Assembly: GCF_016429195.1 (NCBI RefSeq) | Contig: NZ_JAELUF010000015.1 | Span: 1-49,654 of the forward strand | Direction: 5' to 3' | Source of the DNA: Brevundimonas sp. ASV9 | GTDB lineage: Bacteria; Pseudomonadota; Alphaproteobacteria; Caulobacterales; Caulobacteraceae | DNA: 49,654 nt | In this document: positions 16,300 through 26,670 of the stretch, piece by piece | How the letters are laid out: every line of letters begins with the position of its first letter | Position numbering within the stretch: the first letter of the stretch is position 1 | Made by a program: the position numbers and the translations under genes | The notes under the pieces: model-generated | What the model saw: only the letters and a program-made list of their open reading frames with translations | Database searches by the model: none | Told to the model about the DNA's origin: nothing

Positions 16300-16929
16300 A
16301 TGGATTTCACCGCAGAGCGCAAGGCCATGGTCGACTCGCAGGTGCGGGTGAACGACGTGACGGATCGCGCGATTCACCTGGCCATGATGGCCGTGCCGCG
16401 TGAAAGATTCTGCGCGCCCGACCGCGCTTTCGCCGCCTATTCCGAAGAACCAGTGGTGATCGCGGGCGAGCGCCGCCTGATGCCGGCGCGCGACGTCGCC
16501 AAGCTGTTGCAAGCGGCCGATGCACGCGAGGGCGAGAAGGCCTTGGCCATCGCCGCGCCCTACGCCGCCGCCCTGCTGGCCCGTATGGGCGTCAGCGTCA
16601 CGGCTCAGGAATCGGACGACGCTGTGTTCGCCGTCCTCGGCGAGGCTCTGGCGGACGAAGGCGTGACCACGGTCGTCGCGCCGCTGGCTCAGCCGACCGG
16701 CGAAGGATGGGACCTGATCATTTCCGAAGGCGGCGTCGAGAGCCTGCCCGAATCGTGGGGCGCGGCCCTGCGTCCCGGCGGCCGGATCGTCGTGGTCGAA
16801 CGTCGCGGCGCCATCGGCAAGGCGGCCCTGTATGTTCAGACGCGCGAAGGCCTGTCGCGCCGCGAACTGTTCGATTCGTCGCCTGCGGTCCTTGCCGAGC
16901 TGAAGCCGGCCCCCACTTTCGCGCTGTAA
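16300..16929 (+). CDS. Protein-L-isoaspartate O-methyltransferase-like protein, degenerate SAM motif
   Basis: 209 residues. The N-terminal segment RKAMVDSQVRVNDVTDRAI and VPRERFCAPDRAFAAYSEEP match the substrate-side region of PIMT proteins, and DLIISEGGVESLPESW corresponds to the later PIMT block. The expected SAM-binding glycine loop (typically GxGxGY) is replaced by LAIAAPYAAALLARMG, and the acidic residue after strand 2 lies in VTAQESD. SAM binding is therefore doubtful. Such variants lie next to tolC-like genes in Caulobacter relatives. It could be a non-catalytic adaptor or a methyltransferase with altered cofactor binding. A ribosome-binding AAGG lies 10 bases before the ATG. Confidence 0.8.
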   Translation: MDFTAERKAMVDSQVRVNDVTDRAIHLAMMAVPRERFCAPDRAFAAYSEEPVVIAGERRLMPARDVAKLLQAADAREGEKALAIAAPYAAALLARMGVSVTAQESDDAVFAVLGEALADEGVTTVVAPLAQPTGEGWDLIISEGGVESLPESWGAALRPGGRIVVVERRGAIGKAALYVQTREGLSRRELFDSSPAVLAELKPAPTFAL

Positions 16930-17069
16930 GATCAAAGAGACGCGCGGTTGCGACGGAAATCCCGTTCGCAACCGTGAAGAAAACTTAACTGGCGTGTGGT
17001 TCGGTCAGGCCGCAGTTACGCTTGAGAAAACATTCGGGCGTTCTTCGGAGCGTCACGCAAGGACGGACA

Positions 17070-18605
17070 ATGTTGAAACGCTCGCGTGTGCTGGCTTCGG
17101 CCGCTTTGGTCGCCGTGATGACCGGTTTGGGCGCACCGGCCTGGGCCGAGACGCTTCAGGACGCCATCGCCCTGGCCTATCGCACCAATCCCAACCTGCT
17201 GGCCCAGCGCGCCAACCAGCGTGCGCTGGACGAGACGGTGGTTCAGGCGCGGTCGGGCCTGCGCCCGACCATCGGCGCTTCGGCAGGCGTGGACTACACC
17301 CGCAGCGACTTCCCCGCCGTGACCCAGTTCGTCGACACGAACGGCGACGGCATACCCGACACCCAGGTCACGACCTCATCGTCCGAAACCGAAGGCGCCA
17401 ATGTCGGCGTCAGCGTCAGCCAGAATGTCTGGACCGCCGGTCGCACCTCGCGCGCCATTGATCAGGCGCGCGCCAGCGTCCTGGCCGGCCGTGAGAGCCT
17501 GCGTGAGATCGAGCAGTCGGTCATGCTGTCGGTGATCCAGGCCTATGTGAACGTCACCCGCGACATGGAAATCCTGCGTATCCGTCAGGAGAACCTGACT
17601 GTGCTGCAACGCCAGCTGGAAGAAACCAGCGCCCGTTTCGAGGTCGGTGAGATCACCCGCACCGACGTGGCCCAGGCCGAAGCTTCGCAGGCGCAGTCCG
17701 AGGCCGATCTGGCGAACGCCCAAGCCCAGCTGTCCACGTCGCGCGCCGCCTATGCCGCCGTCGTCGGCCAATCGCCGGCCGATCTGGAAGCCGCGCCTAT
17801 CTTACCGGAAGTGCCCAGCGACTTCGACGTCGCCATCGAGACGGCGTTGCAGCGCAATCCCGCTGTGCTTGCCGCGACCTATCAGCTGCAAAGCGCCGAG
17901 GCGGCCGTCGCCGCCGCCCGTTCGGAATATCTGCCGTCGGTGCGCGCTACCGCCTCCTACGGCGGATCGACCAACGATTTGGGCGATCTGGGCGAACTGG
18001 CCGATCGCCGCAGCTTCACGGCCGGCGCCACCCTGTCCGTGCCGCTGTTCACCGGCGGCCTGAACCGCTCGCGCGTCGCCCAGGCTCTGGAGCGCGCCAA
18101 CGCGGCCCAGATCGGCATCGAGGGTGAGCGCCGCACCGTGCTGCAGAATGTCAGTTCGGCCTATGCCCAGGTGCTCTCGACCCGCGCCACGGTCGCCGCC
18201 GGCACCGAAGCCGTTCGCGCCGCATCGGTCGCTGCCGAAGGCGTACGCCAGGAAGCCCAGGTCGGTCTGCGCACCACGCTGGACGTGCTGAATCAGGAAC
18301 TGGCTCTGCGGAACGCCCAGACTTCGGTCGCCAGCGCCCGCGCCGCCGAATACGTCGCCCGCGCCTCGCTGCTGGCCGCCATGGGCCAGCTGGAAGGCCC
18401 GGCGCTGAACCCGACGATCGAGGCCTATGATCCGGCTGCGAACTACGACCAGGTCAAGGGACGCGGCGGTTTGCCGTGGGACGGCGTGATCGAGACGCTG
18501 GACCGCGTGGCCTCGCCGCCGATCGTGACCACGCCGGACACCGCCGACGCGCCGATCGACGCCCAGCTCAAGGGCGAGGTCGTGCGCACGGCGCCGCAGA
18601 ACTGA
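17070..18605 (+). CDS. TolC-family outer-membrane channel protein
   Basis: 511 residues with signal peptide MLKRSRVLASAALVAVMTGL...GAPAWA, then the TolC start ETLQDAIALAYRTNPNLLAQRA. Two OEP repeats with long coiled-coil helices are visible (about residues 28-240 and 245-460), with the conserved VGEITRTDVAQAEA and VGLRTTLDVLNQELALRNAQ segments. It forms a trimeric outer-membrane duct for type I secretion or RND efflux. The synteny (upstream of popZ) matches an RsaF-type locus of Caulobacter. Residues 89-97 in the predicted first surface loop read DTNGDGIPD, a calcium-loop-like insertion. I chose the ATG at 17070, preceded by AAGGA, over the upstream 17022. The last 50 residues are Pro/Asp-rich and probably flexible. 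Confidence 0.93.
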   Translation: MLKRSRVLASAALVAVMTGLGAPAWAETLQDAIALAYRTNPNLLAQRANQRALDETVVQARSGLRPTIGASAGVDYTRSDFPAVTQFVDTNGDGIPDTQVTTSSSETEGANVGVSVSQNVWTAGRTSRAIDQARASVLAGRESLREIEQSVMLSVIQAYVNVTRDMEILRIRQENLTVLQRQLEETSARFEVGEITRTDVAQAEASQAQSEADLANAQAQLSTSRAAYAAVVGQSPADLEAAPILPEVPSDFDVAIETALQRNPAVLAATYQLQSAEAAVAAARSEYLPSVRATASYGGSTNDLGDLGELADRRSFTAGATLSVPLFTGGLNRSRVAQALERANAAQIGIEGERRTVLQNVSSAYAQVLSTRATVAAGTEAVRAASVAAEGVRQEAQVGLRTTLDVLNQELALRNAQTSVASARAAEYVARASLLAAMGQLEGPALNPTIEAYDPAANYDQVKGRGGLPWDGVIETLDRVASPPIVTTPDTADAPIDAQLKGEVVRTAPQN

Positions 18606-18735
18606 CCGCGTCGAATACGGACGGAAACCGCCCGTTGATTCCGACGGGCGAAGATGCGACGACAAGGCACAGGTTTCGAGCGATCCGTCGTTCGGCGCCC
18701 ACCCCTTCTACCCAGGCCTCGCCCAAGGTTGCGCC

Positions 18736-19341
18736 ATGACCGATCAGTCCGCCCAGGAACCGACCATGGAAGAGATTCTGGCGTCGATTCGCCGGATCAT
18801 CTCCGAAGACGAGGCCCCGGCCGAGACGCCGGCGGCCGCGATGCCGGAAGCCACGCCTGAGCCGGTTCCCGAGCCGATCGCGGCCGAAACCATCTTCGCC
18901 GCTTCGGTGGAGCCGACGTCGGAGCCCGCCGCCGTCGAAGAAGACGTGCTGGAACTGACCGACCGCTATGAGGCGCCGGCCGAGACCATCGGCGATCTGG
19001 ACGTGGTCGAGCATTCGCCCGCGCCTTATCAGCCCGAACCGGAAGCCGCGCCGGCTTACGAATCGGCTCCCGAGCCGGCCCCGGCCTATGACACCCTGGT
19101 CGGCGACAGCGCCGCCGCCAGTGCGGCCTCGGCCTTTGCAGGCCTGGCCGCCAGCTTCAAGAAGCCTGAGCCGGCTCCGTCGGCCTCAGGCGACCTGCCC
19201 TTCGTCAGCGGCAACACGGTCGAGGCCATGGTCGCCGAGATGCTGCGCCCGCTGCTGAAGGACTGGCTGGACAACAATCTGCCCGGCATTGTCCAGGCGG
19301 CGGTACAAAAGGAAGTCGAACGCATCGCGCGCAGCGCCTAG
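18736..19341 (+). CDS. popZ: Polar organizing protein PopZ (DUF2497)
   Basis: 201 residues. The N-terminal helix EPTMEEILASIRRIISEDE and the C-terminal helices (VEAMVAEMLRPLLKDWLDNN, then VQKEVERIARS) are the two conserved parts of PopZ. Between them lies a Pro/Glu/Ala-rich disordered spacer (about residues 27-150), longer than in the 177-residue Caulobacter protein. PopZ self-assembles at the cell poles into a condensate that anchors the ParB-bound origin and recruits cell-cycle signalling proteins; the N-terminal helix binds clients and the C-terminal helices oligomerise. It lies between the tolC-like gene and valS, as in Caulobacter. An AAGG box precedes the ATG. Confidence 0.93.
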   Translation: MTDQSAQEPTMEEILASIRRIISEDEAPAETPAAAMPEATPEPVPEPIAAETIFAASVEPTSEPAAVEEDVLELTDRYEAPAETIGDLDVVEHSPAPYQPEPEAAPAYESAPEPAPAYDTLVGDSAAASAASAFAGLAASFKKPEPAPSASGDLPFVSGNTVEAMVAEMLRPLLKDWLDNNLPGIVQAAVQKEVERIARSA

Positions 19342-19370
19342 CCCTTCGCTTCAGCCCAGACTAATCCGAG

Positions 19371-19399
19371 GGGCGGCTCCAGAAGGGGCCGCCCTTTCG
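19371..19399 (+). terminator. Probable intrinsic terminator after popZ
   Basis: GGGCGGCTCC and GGGGCCGCCC pair over 10 bp with one G-T wobble around an AGAA loop, followed by TTTCGCATTTT. The T-tract is interrupted, so termination may be partial before valS. Confidence 0.6.
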
Positions 19400-19422
19400 C
19401 ATTTTGCAAAAGACCTATTCCG

Positions 19423-22149
<2,727 letters not shown>

Positions 22150-22170
22150 CGCCCCGATGAAAGCAAGGCT

Positions 22171-22902
22171 GTGAAGACGCGGATTGATCAGCTTCTGGTC
22201 GCACGCGGTCTGTTCGACAGCCGTTCGCAAGCGCGCGCCGCGATCGAGGCGGGGCTGGTTCTGGCCGACGGCGCGCTCGTGCGGAAGGCGTCCGAACAGT
22301 TCGCGGACGACATCGCGCTGGAGGCGCAACCCGCCCACCCTTGGGTCGGGCGCGGGGCGCTGAAGCTGGACCACGCCCTGACCCTATGGCCCGTCATCGT
22401 CGAGGGCAGGGTGGCGCTGGATGTCGGGGCATCGACCGGCGGCTTTACCGAGGTTTTGCTTACCCGCGGCGCGGCAAAGGTGTTCGCCGTGGACGTCGGC
22501 TTCGGCCAGATGCACGCACGGGTGTCGTCCGATCCCCGCGTGGTCAATCTGGAGCGCACCGATGCGCGGGACCTGACGTCTGATCTGATCCCGCAGGCGC
22601 CGTCGCTGGTGGTCTGCGACGCCAGTTTCATCAGCCTGATCAAAGTGCTTCCGGTCCCACTCGATCTGGCGACGCCTGGCGCGGATCTGGTCACCCTGGT
22701 CAAGCCGCAGTTCGAGGCCGATGGCCCGGGCGGCGGCAAGAAGGGCGTGATCAAGGATGTGGCGGCGCATGCGGCGGCCGTGGAGCGCGTGCGCGACTGG
22801 CTGGAAGCGCTGGGTTGGACGGTTCAGGCGACAACCGAAAGTCCGATCACCGGCGGCGACGGCAATGTCGAGTTCCTGCTCTGGGCCAAGAAGCCGGGCT
22901 GA
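22171..22902 (+). CDS. tlyA: TlyA-family rRNA 2'-O-methyltransferase
   Basis: 243 residues with a GTG start. An N-terminal S4 RNA-binding domain (MKTRIDQLLVARGLFDSRSQ, residues 1-60) precedes an FtsJ-like Rossmann methyltransferase domain with SAM motif ALDVGASTGGFTEVLL and VDVGFGQ. The conserved catalytic-type residues VCDASFISL and LVKPQFEA are present. TlyA enzymes 2'-O-methylate 16S and/or 23S rRNA cytidines; the older name hemolysin A is misleading. It lies 21 bases after valS and is probably cotranscribed. Confidence 0.93.
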   Translation: MKTRIDQLLVARGLFDSRSQARAAIEAGLVLADGALVRKASEQFADDIALEAQPAHPWVGRGALKLDHALTLWPVIVEGRVALDVGASTGGFTEVLLTRGAAKVFAVDVGFGQMHARVSSDPRVVNLERTDARDLTSDLIPQAPSLVVCDASFISLIKVLPVPLDLATPGADLVTLVKPQFEADGPGGGKKGVIKDVAAHAAAVERVRDWLEALGWTVQATTESPITGGDGNVEFLLWAKKPG

Positions 22903-22971
22903 CCAACCCCTAGCCCCAAGATCGATAGCTTCAAGGCTGGGCTCAAGTAGGCCAAAGGCCGATAGCCCCCT

Positions 22972-23010
22972 GAACAAAGAGAAACCGCCGAAGGATTGCT
23001 CCTCCGGCGG
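22972..23010 (-). terminator. Terminator of the glycine-zipper protein gene
   Basis: Read leftward, CCGCCGGAGG and CCTTCGGCGG pair with one mismatch (stem 22985-23010), followed by TTTCTCTTTGTTC. It is placed 37 bases downstream of the stop at 23047. Confidence 0.7.
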
Positions 23011-23046
23011 CTCCGTCACGTCGTCGATCGACAGGGGGGCTGAAAA

Positions 23047-23709
23047 TTAATCGACGACGCGATAGCGGCCGTACTGGTCGGGGCAGGTGCGGACGTAGCG
23101 GGTGTCCGTGCGACCATCGGGCAGACGGATCTGGCTTTCCGCCAGACGGCATCCGTCTGAATTCTGATAGGAATCTACCGGGCGCGAGCGGTCGTCGTAG
23201 TAGCCGCCGCGGCTGTAGGCATAGTCGTCGCGACGGTCATAGTCGTCGTAGCGATAGCCTTGATCGCCCGTGTAACGATCATCATAATAGCCGTAGCTCG
23301 GTTGGCTGTAGCCCTGGGCGTAGTAGCCGTTGGAGCCATAGCTGCTCTGATAGCTGCGGCAGGCGTCCGAGCTCGAGCGACCGACCTGAGACCCGACGAC
23401 AGCGCCGAGCACGCCGCCCAGGATGCTGCCTTCGGTGCGACGACCGCGTGCGGCCAGTTGCGAGCCGATGACGGCGCCCGCGCCGCCGCCGATCACCGCG
23501 CCGGCGCCGGTGCGACCTTGGCGTTCACGCGCGCAAGGATCGTAATAGCGGCCGCTGTTGTAATCATACGAGCGGCTGTAGGCGCCGGTGCCGTAGTTCT
23601 GGCTGTAGCCGCCGCCGTAATAGTTCTGTGCCGACGCCGTGAGCGGGGCGGCCGTGACGCCGAACGCCAGGGCGGCGACGGCGGCGATCGATGTTTTCGT
23701 GAGACGCAT
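23047..23709 (-). CDS. Secreted tyrosine-rich protein with glycine-zipper domain
   Basis: 220 residues. The signal peptide MRLTKTSIAAVAALAFGVTA ends near ASAQ. Then follow a Tyr/Gly/Ser/Asn-rich segment (residues about 29-55), a glycine zipper (GAVIGGGAGAVIGSQLAARG and GGVLGAVVGSQVGR, about 70-110), and a second long Tyr/Asp/Arg-rich segment with many YYDD, DYDRR and GYY units (about 115-185). The C-terminus, from DGCRLAESQIRLPDGR, has cysteines in DGC and RTCPDQ. The zipper is related to 17 kDa surface-antigen-type proteins, which associate with the outer membrane. Function is unknown. The start at 23709 has an AGAGGG box; the upstream frame to 23745 is not needed. Confidence 0.82.
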   Translation of the reverse strand: MRLTKTSIAAVAALAFGVTAAPLTASAQNYYGGGYSQNYGTGAYSRSYDYNSGRYYDPCARERQGRTGAGAVIGGGAGAVIGSQLAARGRRTEGSILGGVLGAVVGSQVGRSSSDACRSYQSSYGSNGYYAQGYSQPSYGYYDDRYTGDQGYRYDDYDRRDDYAYSRGGYYDDRSRPVDSYQNSDGCRLAESQIRLPDGRTDTRYVRTCPDQYGRYRVVD

Positions 23710-23903
23710 TTTCCAACCCTCTGAGGACCGAACGGATTCCGTCAAACGTTAACGGCAAAGCCTCGTGTCTCGTTGCACCAGGATTTACGACGGCGAAGCT
23801 GAATGGCGATTGATCGGTTCGTTCATCTTCGTTCATGTTCATCCGGTCGCCGCTACGGCCCCGTGGCTTGAGCGAAACTGGACGCCCGGCTAGAAGCCGG
23901 CCG

Positions 23904-25148
23904 ATGGACATCTTCACCATCGACCGCGTCGGCGGCCAGGGCGACGGCGTCGCCCAGACGCCATCCGGCCCGGTGTACGCCGGCCTGACCTTGCCCGGCG
24001 AAACGGTGCGCGGCGTTGTTGTGGACGGGCGGCTGGAAGAGGTCGAGATCATCTCGCCCAGCCCCGACCGGATCGCACCGGTTTCTCCCCAGTATGGCGA
24101 TTGTGGCGGCTGCTCGTTGCAGCATTGGTCCGATGGGCCGTATCTGGACTGGAAGCGGGAACAGGTGCGTCTGGCCCTGGCGCGCGAGCGGATCGAGACC
24201 GACATCGAGGCGACGGTTGCGACCCCGCCGGCCAGTCGTCGCCGCTTGGCGCTTCACGCCCGTCGCACCCAGGATGGACGGGTGGTGCTGGGTTTCAAGG
24301 CGCGCCGCTCCTGGCGGCTGGTGGAGGTGAAGGCCTGTCCAGTCGCAGATCCCCGCATCGTGGCGGCAATTCCGGCGCTGACCCAGGTCGCGGCCGCCTT
24401 TTTCGAACATCCGAAATCGGCGCCGACCCTGCACGTCACCTGCACCCTGTCGGGGCTGGACGTCGATGTGACCGGGGTCGAACGCCGCTCGGGCGGCGGC
24501 CTGTCGGCTGACGCCCAGATGCAGGCCATTCAGGCCGCGCACCGGGCCGATCTGGCGCGCCTCAGCCTGGCGGGCGACACCTTGGTGATGGCGCGCCAGC
24601 CCAAGGTGGCGTTTGGCCCAGCCACCGTGGCCCTGCCGGCAGGCGGATTCCTGCAAGCTGTGCCCCAGGCCGAGGCGGCGATGGTTGCGCGCGCGCTGGC
24701 GGCGGTGAAGGGCGCAAGGAAGATCGCCGATCTGTTCTGCGGCGCGGGGACCTTCACCTTCCCCTTGGCCACGGTCGCGCCGGTGATCGCAGCGGACGCA
24801 TCCAAGCCAGGGATTGATGCGCTGAAGGCCGCCGTCGGTTCGGCCAGAGGGATGAAGGCCATCACGGCCGAGGCGCGCGATCTATTTCGTCGGCCTATGA
24901 ATCCCTATGACCTGAAGGGATGCGACGCCATCGTGTTCGACCCGCCGCGGGCCGGCGCGATCGACCAGACGGCTCAGATCGCGGACACCAAGGCCGGCGT
25001 CGTCGTGGGCGTGTCGTGCAATCCTCAGACCTTTGCGCGTGATGCGCGGGTGTTGATCGATGCCGGTTTCCGCCTGGAGACGGTGACGCCGGTGGATCAG
25101 TTCCTGTGGTCCTCGCACGTCGAACTGGTGGGGGTTTTCACACGATGA
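23904..25148 (+). CDS. TrmA/RlmD-family RNA (uracil-C5)-methyltransferase
   Basis: 414 residues. N-terminal TRAM-like domain (MDIFTIDRVGGQGDGVA), an iron-sulfur motif region near residue 63 (YGDCGGCSLQHW, plus a later Cys in KACPVADP), then a C-terminal SAM methyltransferase domain: KIADLFCGAGTFTFPLA, FDPPRAGAIDQ, VVGVSCNPQTFARD with the catalytic Cys of SCNP, and the C-terminal VDQFLWSSHVELV. It converts U to m5U in 23S rRNA (or tRNA). The first of the expected Fe-S cysteines (C-x5-C-x2-C) appears as Ser (VSPQYGDC). The start at 23904 gives the canonical N-terminus. Its stop overlaps the next ATG (ATGA). Confidence 0.92.
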   Translation: MDIFTIDRVGGQGDGVAQTPSGPVYAGLTLPGETVRGVVVDGRLEEVEIISPSPDRIAPVSPQYGDCGGCSLQHWSDGPYLDWKREQVRLALARERIETDIEATVATPPASRRRLALHARRTQDGRVVLGFKARRSWRLVEVKACPVADPRIVAAIPALTQVAAAFFEHPKSAPTLHVTCTLSGLDVDVTGVERRSGGGLSADAQMQAIQAAHRADLARLSLAGDTLVMARQPKVAFGPATVALPAGGFLQAVPQAEAAMVARALAAVKGARKIADLFCGAGTFTFPLATVAPVIAADASKPGIDALKAAVGSARGMKAITAEARDLFRRPMNPYDLKGCDAIVFDPPRAGAIDQTAQIADTKAGVVVGVSCNPQTFARDARVLIDAGFRLETVTPVDQFLWSSHVELVGVFTR

Positions 25149-25546
25149 CCTTTGACGACACGAGCGAAGAGGACGGCGGCGGTTTCGACGCCGACGATTG
25201 GACGCGGTTGAAGCCGTTCACGGGCACCGTGGCGACGCTGGACGACGTTCAGGCCAGACGTGCGGTGTTCGCCTTGGGCGAAACCGACGATCCGCGTCCC
25301 ATAATCATGGATTTGCCTCAGCCGGTCATCTGGTGGGAAGAGGACGGCGAACAGGCGGCGGTGGCGGTGCAGGCCGAAAGCCATCTGAGCCCTGACGGCG
25401 AGGAGATGAAAATCCTGGGCCTGATCCTGCCGGACGGGGAGGGGGCGGTCGCCCTGATGGAGGATGTCGATCTGGTCGACGATACCGACCCGACCTGGCG
25501 CGACCTGGTCACCCGCGCCATCGATCCGTCGGCGGCGAACGACTAG
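25145..25546 (+). CDS. Conserved-looking hypothetical protein coupled to the RNA methyltransferase
   Basis: 133 residues, strongly acidic (runs such as DDTSEEDGGGFDADDW at the start and DVDLVDDTDPTW near the end), with short beta-like stretches (AVFALGE, AVAVQAESHLS, KILGLILPDG). No signal peptide, membrane segment or known motif was recognised. The start overlaps the upstream stop by 4 bases, so it is translationally coupled to the methyltransferase. Its 3' end overlaps the convergent radical SAM gene by 4 bases. Function unknown. Confidence 0.75.
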   Translation: MTFDDTSEEDGGGFDADDWTRLKPFTGTVATLDDVQARRAVFALGETDDPRPIIMDLPQPVIWWEEDGEQAAVAVQAESHLSPDGEEMKILGLILPDGEGAVALMEDVDLVDDTDPTWRDLVTRAIDPSAAND

Positions 25547-26607
25547 CCGAACAACTCCAGCTGAGGCCGGGCGTCGGCCGGCACCCGGAACTGAGTTTCG
25601 TCCAACAGGCGGTGCGGCGTGTCGAGACCGTAGCGTTTGACGGCGGCCTTGAACCGCGTTCCGATCAGTTCGGCGACAGGGCCTGTTCCCTTCATCCGCT
25701 GGGACCAGTCGGCGTCATAATCCTCGCCCCCACGCGTCTGGCGGATCAGGGACATGACGCGGGCGGCGCGATCCGGGCGGGCGTCGGCCAGCCATTCCCG
25801 AAACAGATCCTTGATCTCAAGCGGCAGACGCAGGGTGACATACATGGCCCGCGTGGCCCCCGCCTTGGCGGCGGCTTCCAGTATGGCTTCCAGTTCGTGG
25901 TCGTTCAGACCGGGAACGACGGGGGCGAACCCGACCCCGACCGGACAACCGGCGTCGGCCAGGCGGCTGATCGCCTCGAGCCGCTTGGCGGGGGTCGAGG
26001 CGCGCGGCTCCATCGCCCGCGCCAGCCCACGATCCAGGGTGGTGATGGAGACGAAGGCCGAGGCCAGCCCCGCCTTGCCCATCGGGCCCAGAATGTCGGC
26101 ATCGCGCGCGATCAACACTGACTTGGTGATGATGCTGAACGGATGCCTGAATCTTTGCATAACCTCCAGAATCGAGCGCGTCGACTTCAGATCACGTTCA
26201 ACCGGCTGATAGGGGTCGGTGTTGCCGCCTATGTGGATGCGCTTGCATCGGTATCGGGGTGCAAGGAACGCCTGTTCCAGCAGACTTGCGGCCTGGGGCT
26301 TGAAGAATATCCGGCTCTCGAAATCCAGGCCCGGGGATAGGCCCATCCAGGCATGGGACGGACGGGCGTAGCAGTAGATGCAGCCATGTTCGCAACCTTT
26401 GTACGGGTTGATGGAGCGGTCGAAGCCGATGTCCGGACTATCGTTCCGGGCGATGATGGTGCGGGCGTGTTCAGGCGTGAGGGTGGTGCGTAGCGGCGCG
26501 GCCTCGGCGTCGTCTTGCGTCCAGCCGTCATCGAACGACTGGTGCTGCTCAGGCTCATAGCGGCCGCTGGCATTCGAACGCGCGCCTCTTCCCTTGGCGG
26601 TTTCCAT
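25543..26607 (-). CDS. PA0069-family radical SAM protein
   Basis: 354 residues. The N-terminus METAKGRGARSNASGRYEP is typical of the PA0069 family. The cluster motif reads NPYKGCEHGCIYCYARPSH (C-x3-C-x2-C, about residues 92-99), which binds a 4Fe-4S cluster for SAM cleavage. The downstream HIGGNTDPYQPVE and SIITKSVLIARD also match spore-photoproduct-lyase-like radical SAM proteins. The cellular reaction is not established for the family. It lies 63 bases downstream of the carboxypeptidase gene on the same strand and overlaps its convergent neighbour at the stop codons. Confidence 0.9.
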   Translation of the reverse strand: METAKGRGARSNASGRYEPEQHQSFDDGWTQDDAEAAPLRTTLTPEHARTIIARNDSPDIGFDRSINPYKGCEHGCIYCYARPSHAWMGLSPGLDFESRIFFKPQAASLLEQAFLAPRYRCKRIHIGGNTDPYQPVERDLKSTRSILEVMQRFRHPFSIITKSVLIARDADILGPMGKAGLASAFVSITTLDRGLARAMEPRASTPAKRLEAISRLADAGCPVGVGFAPVVPGLNDHELEAILEAAAKAGATRAMYVTLRLPLEIKDLFREWLADARPDRAARVMSLIRQTRGGEDYDADWSQRMKGTGPVAELIGTRFKAAVKRYGLDTPHRLLDETQFRVPADARPQLELFG

Positions 26608-26670
26608 GGGAAGGACGATGCGACATCAGATAGAACAAAGCAAGAACATTTGTTCTTGCGGTTTTTGGGC

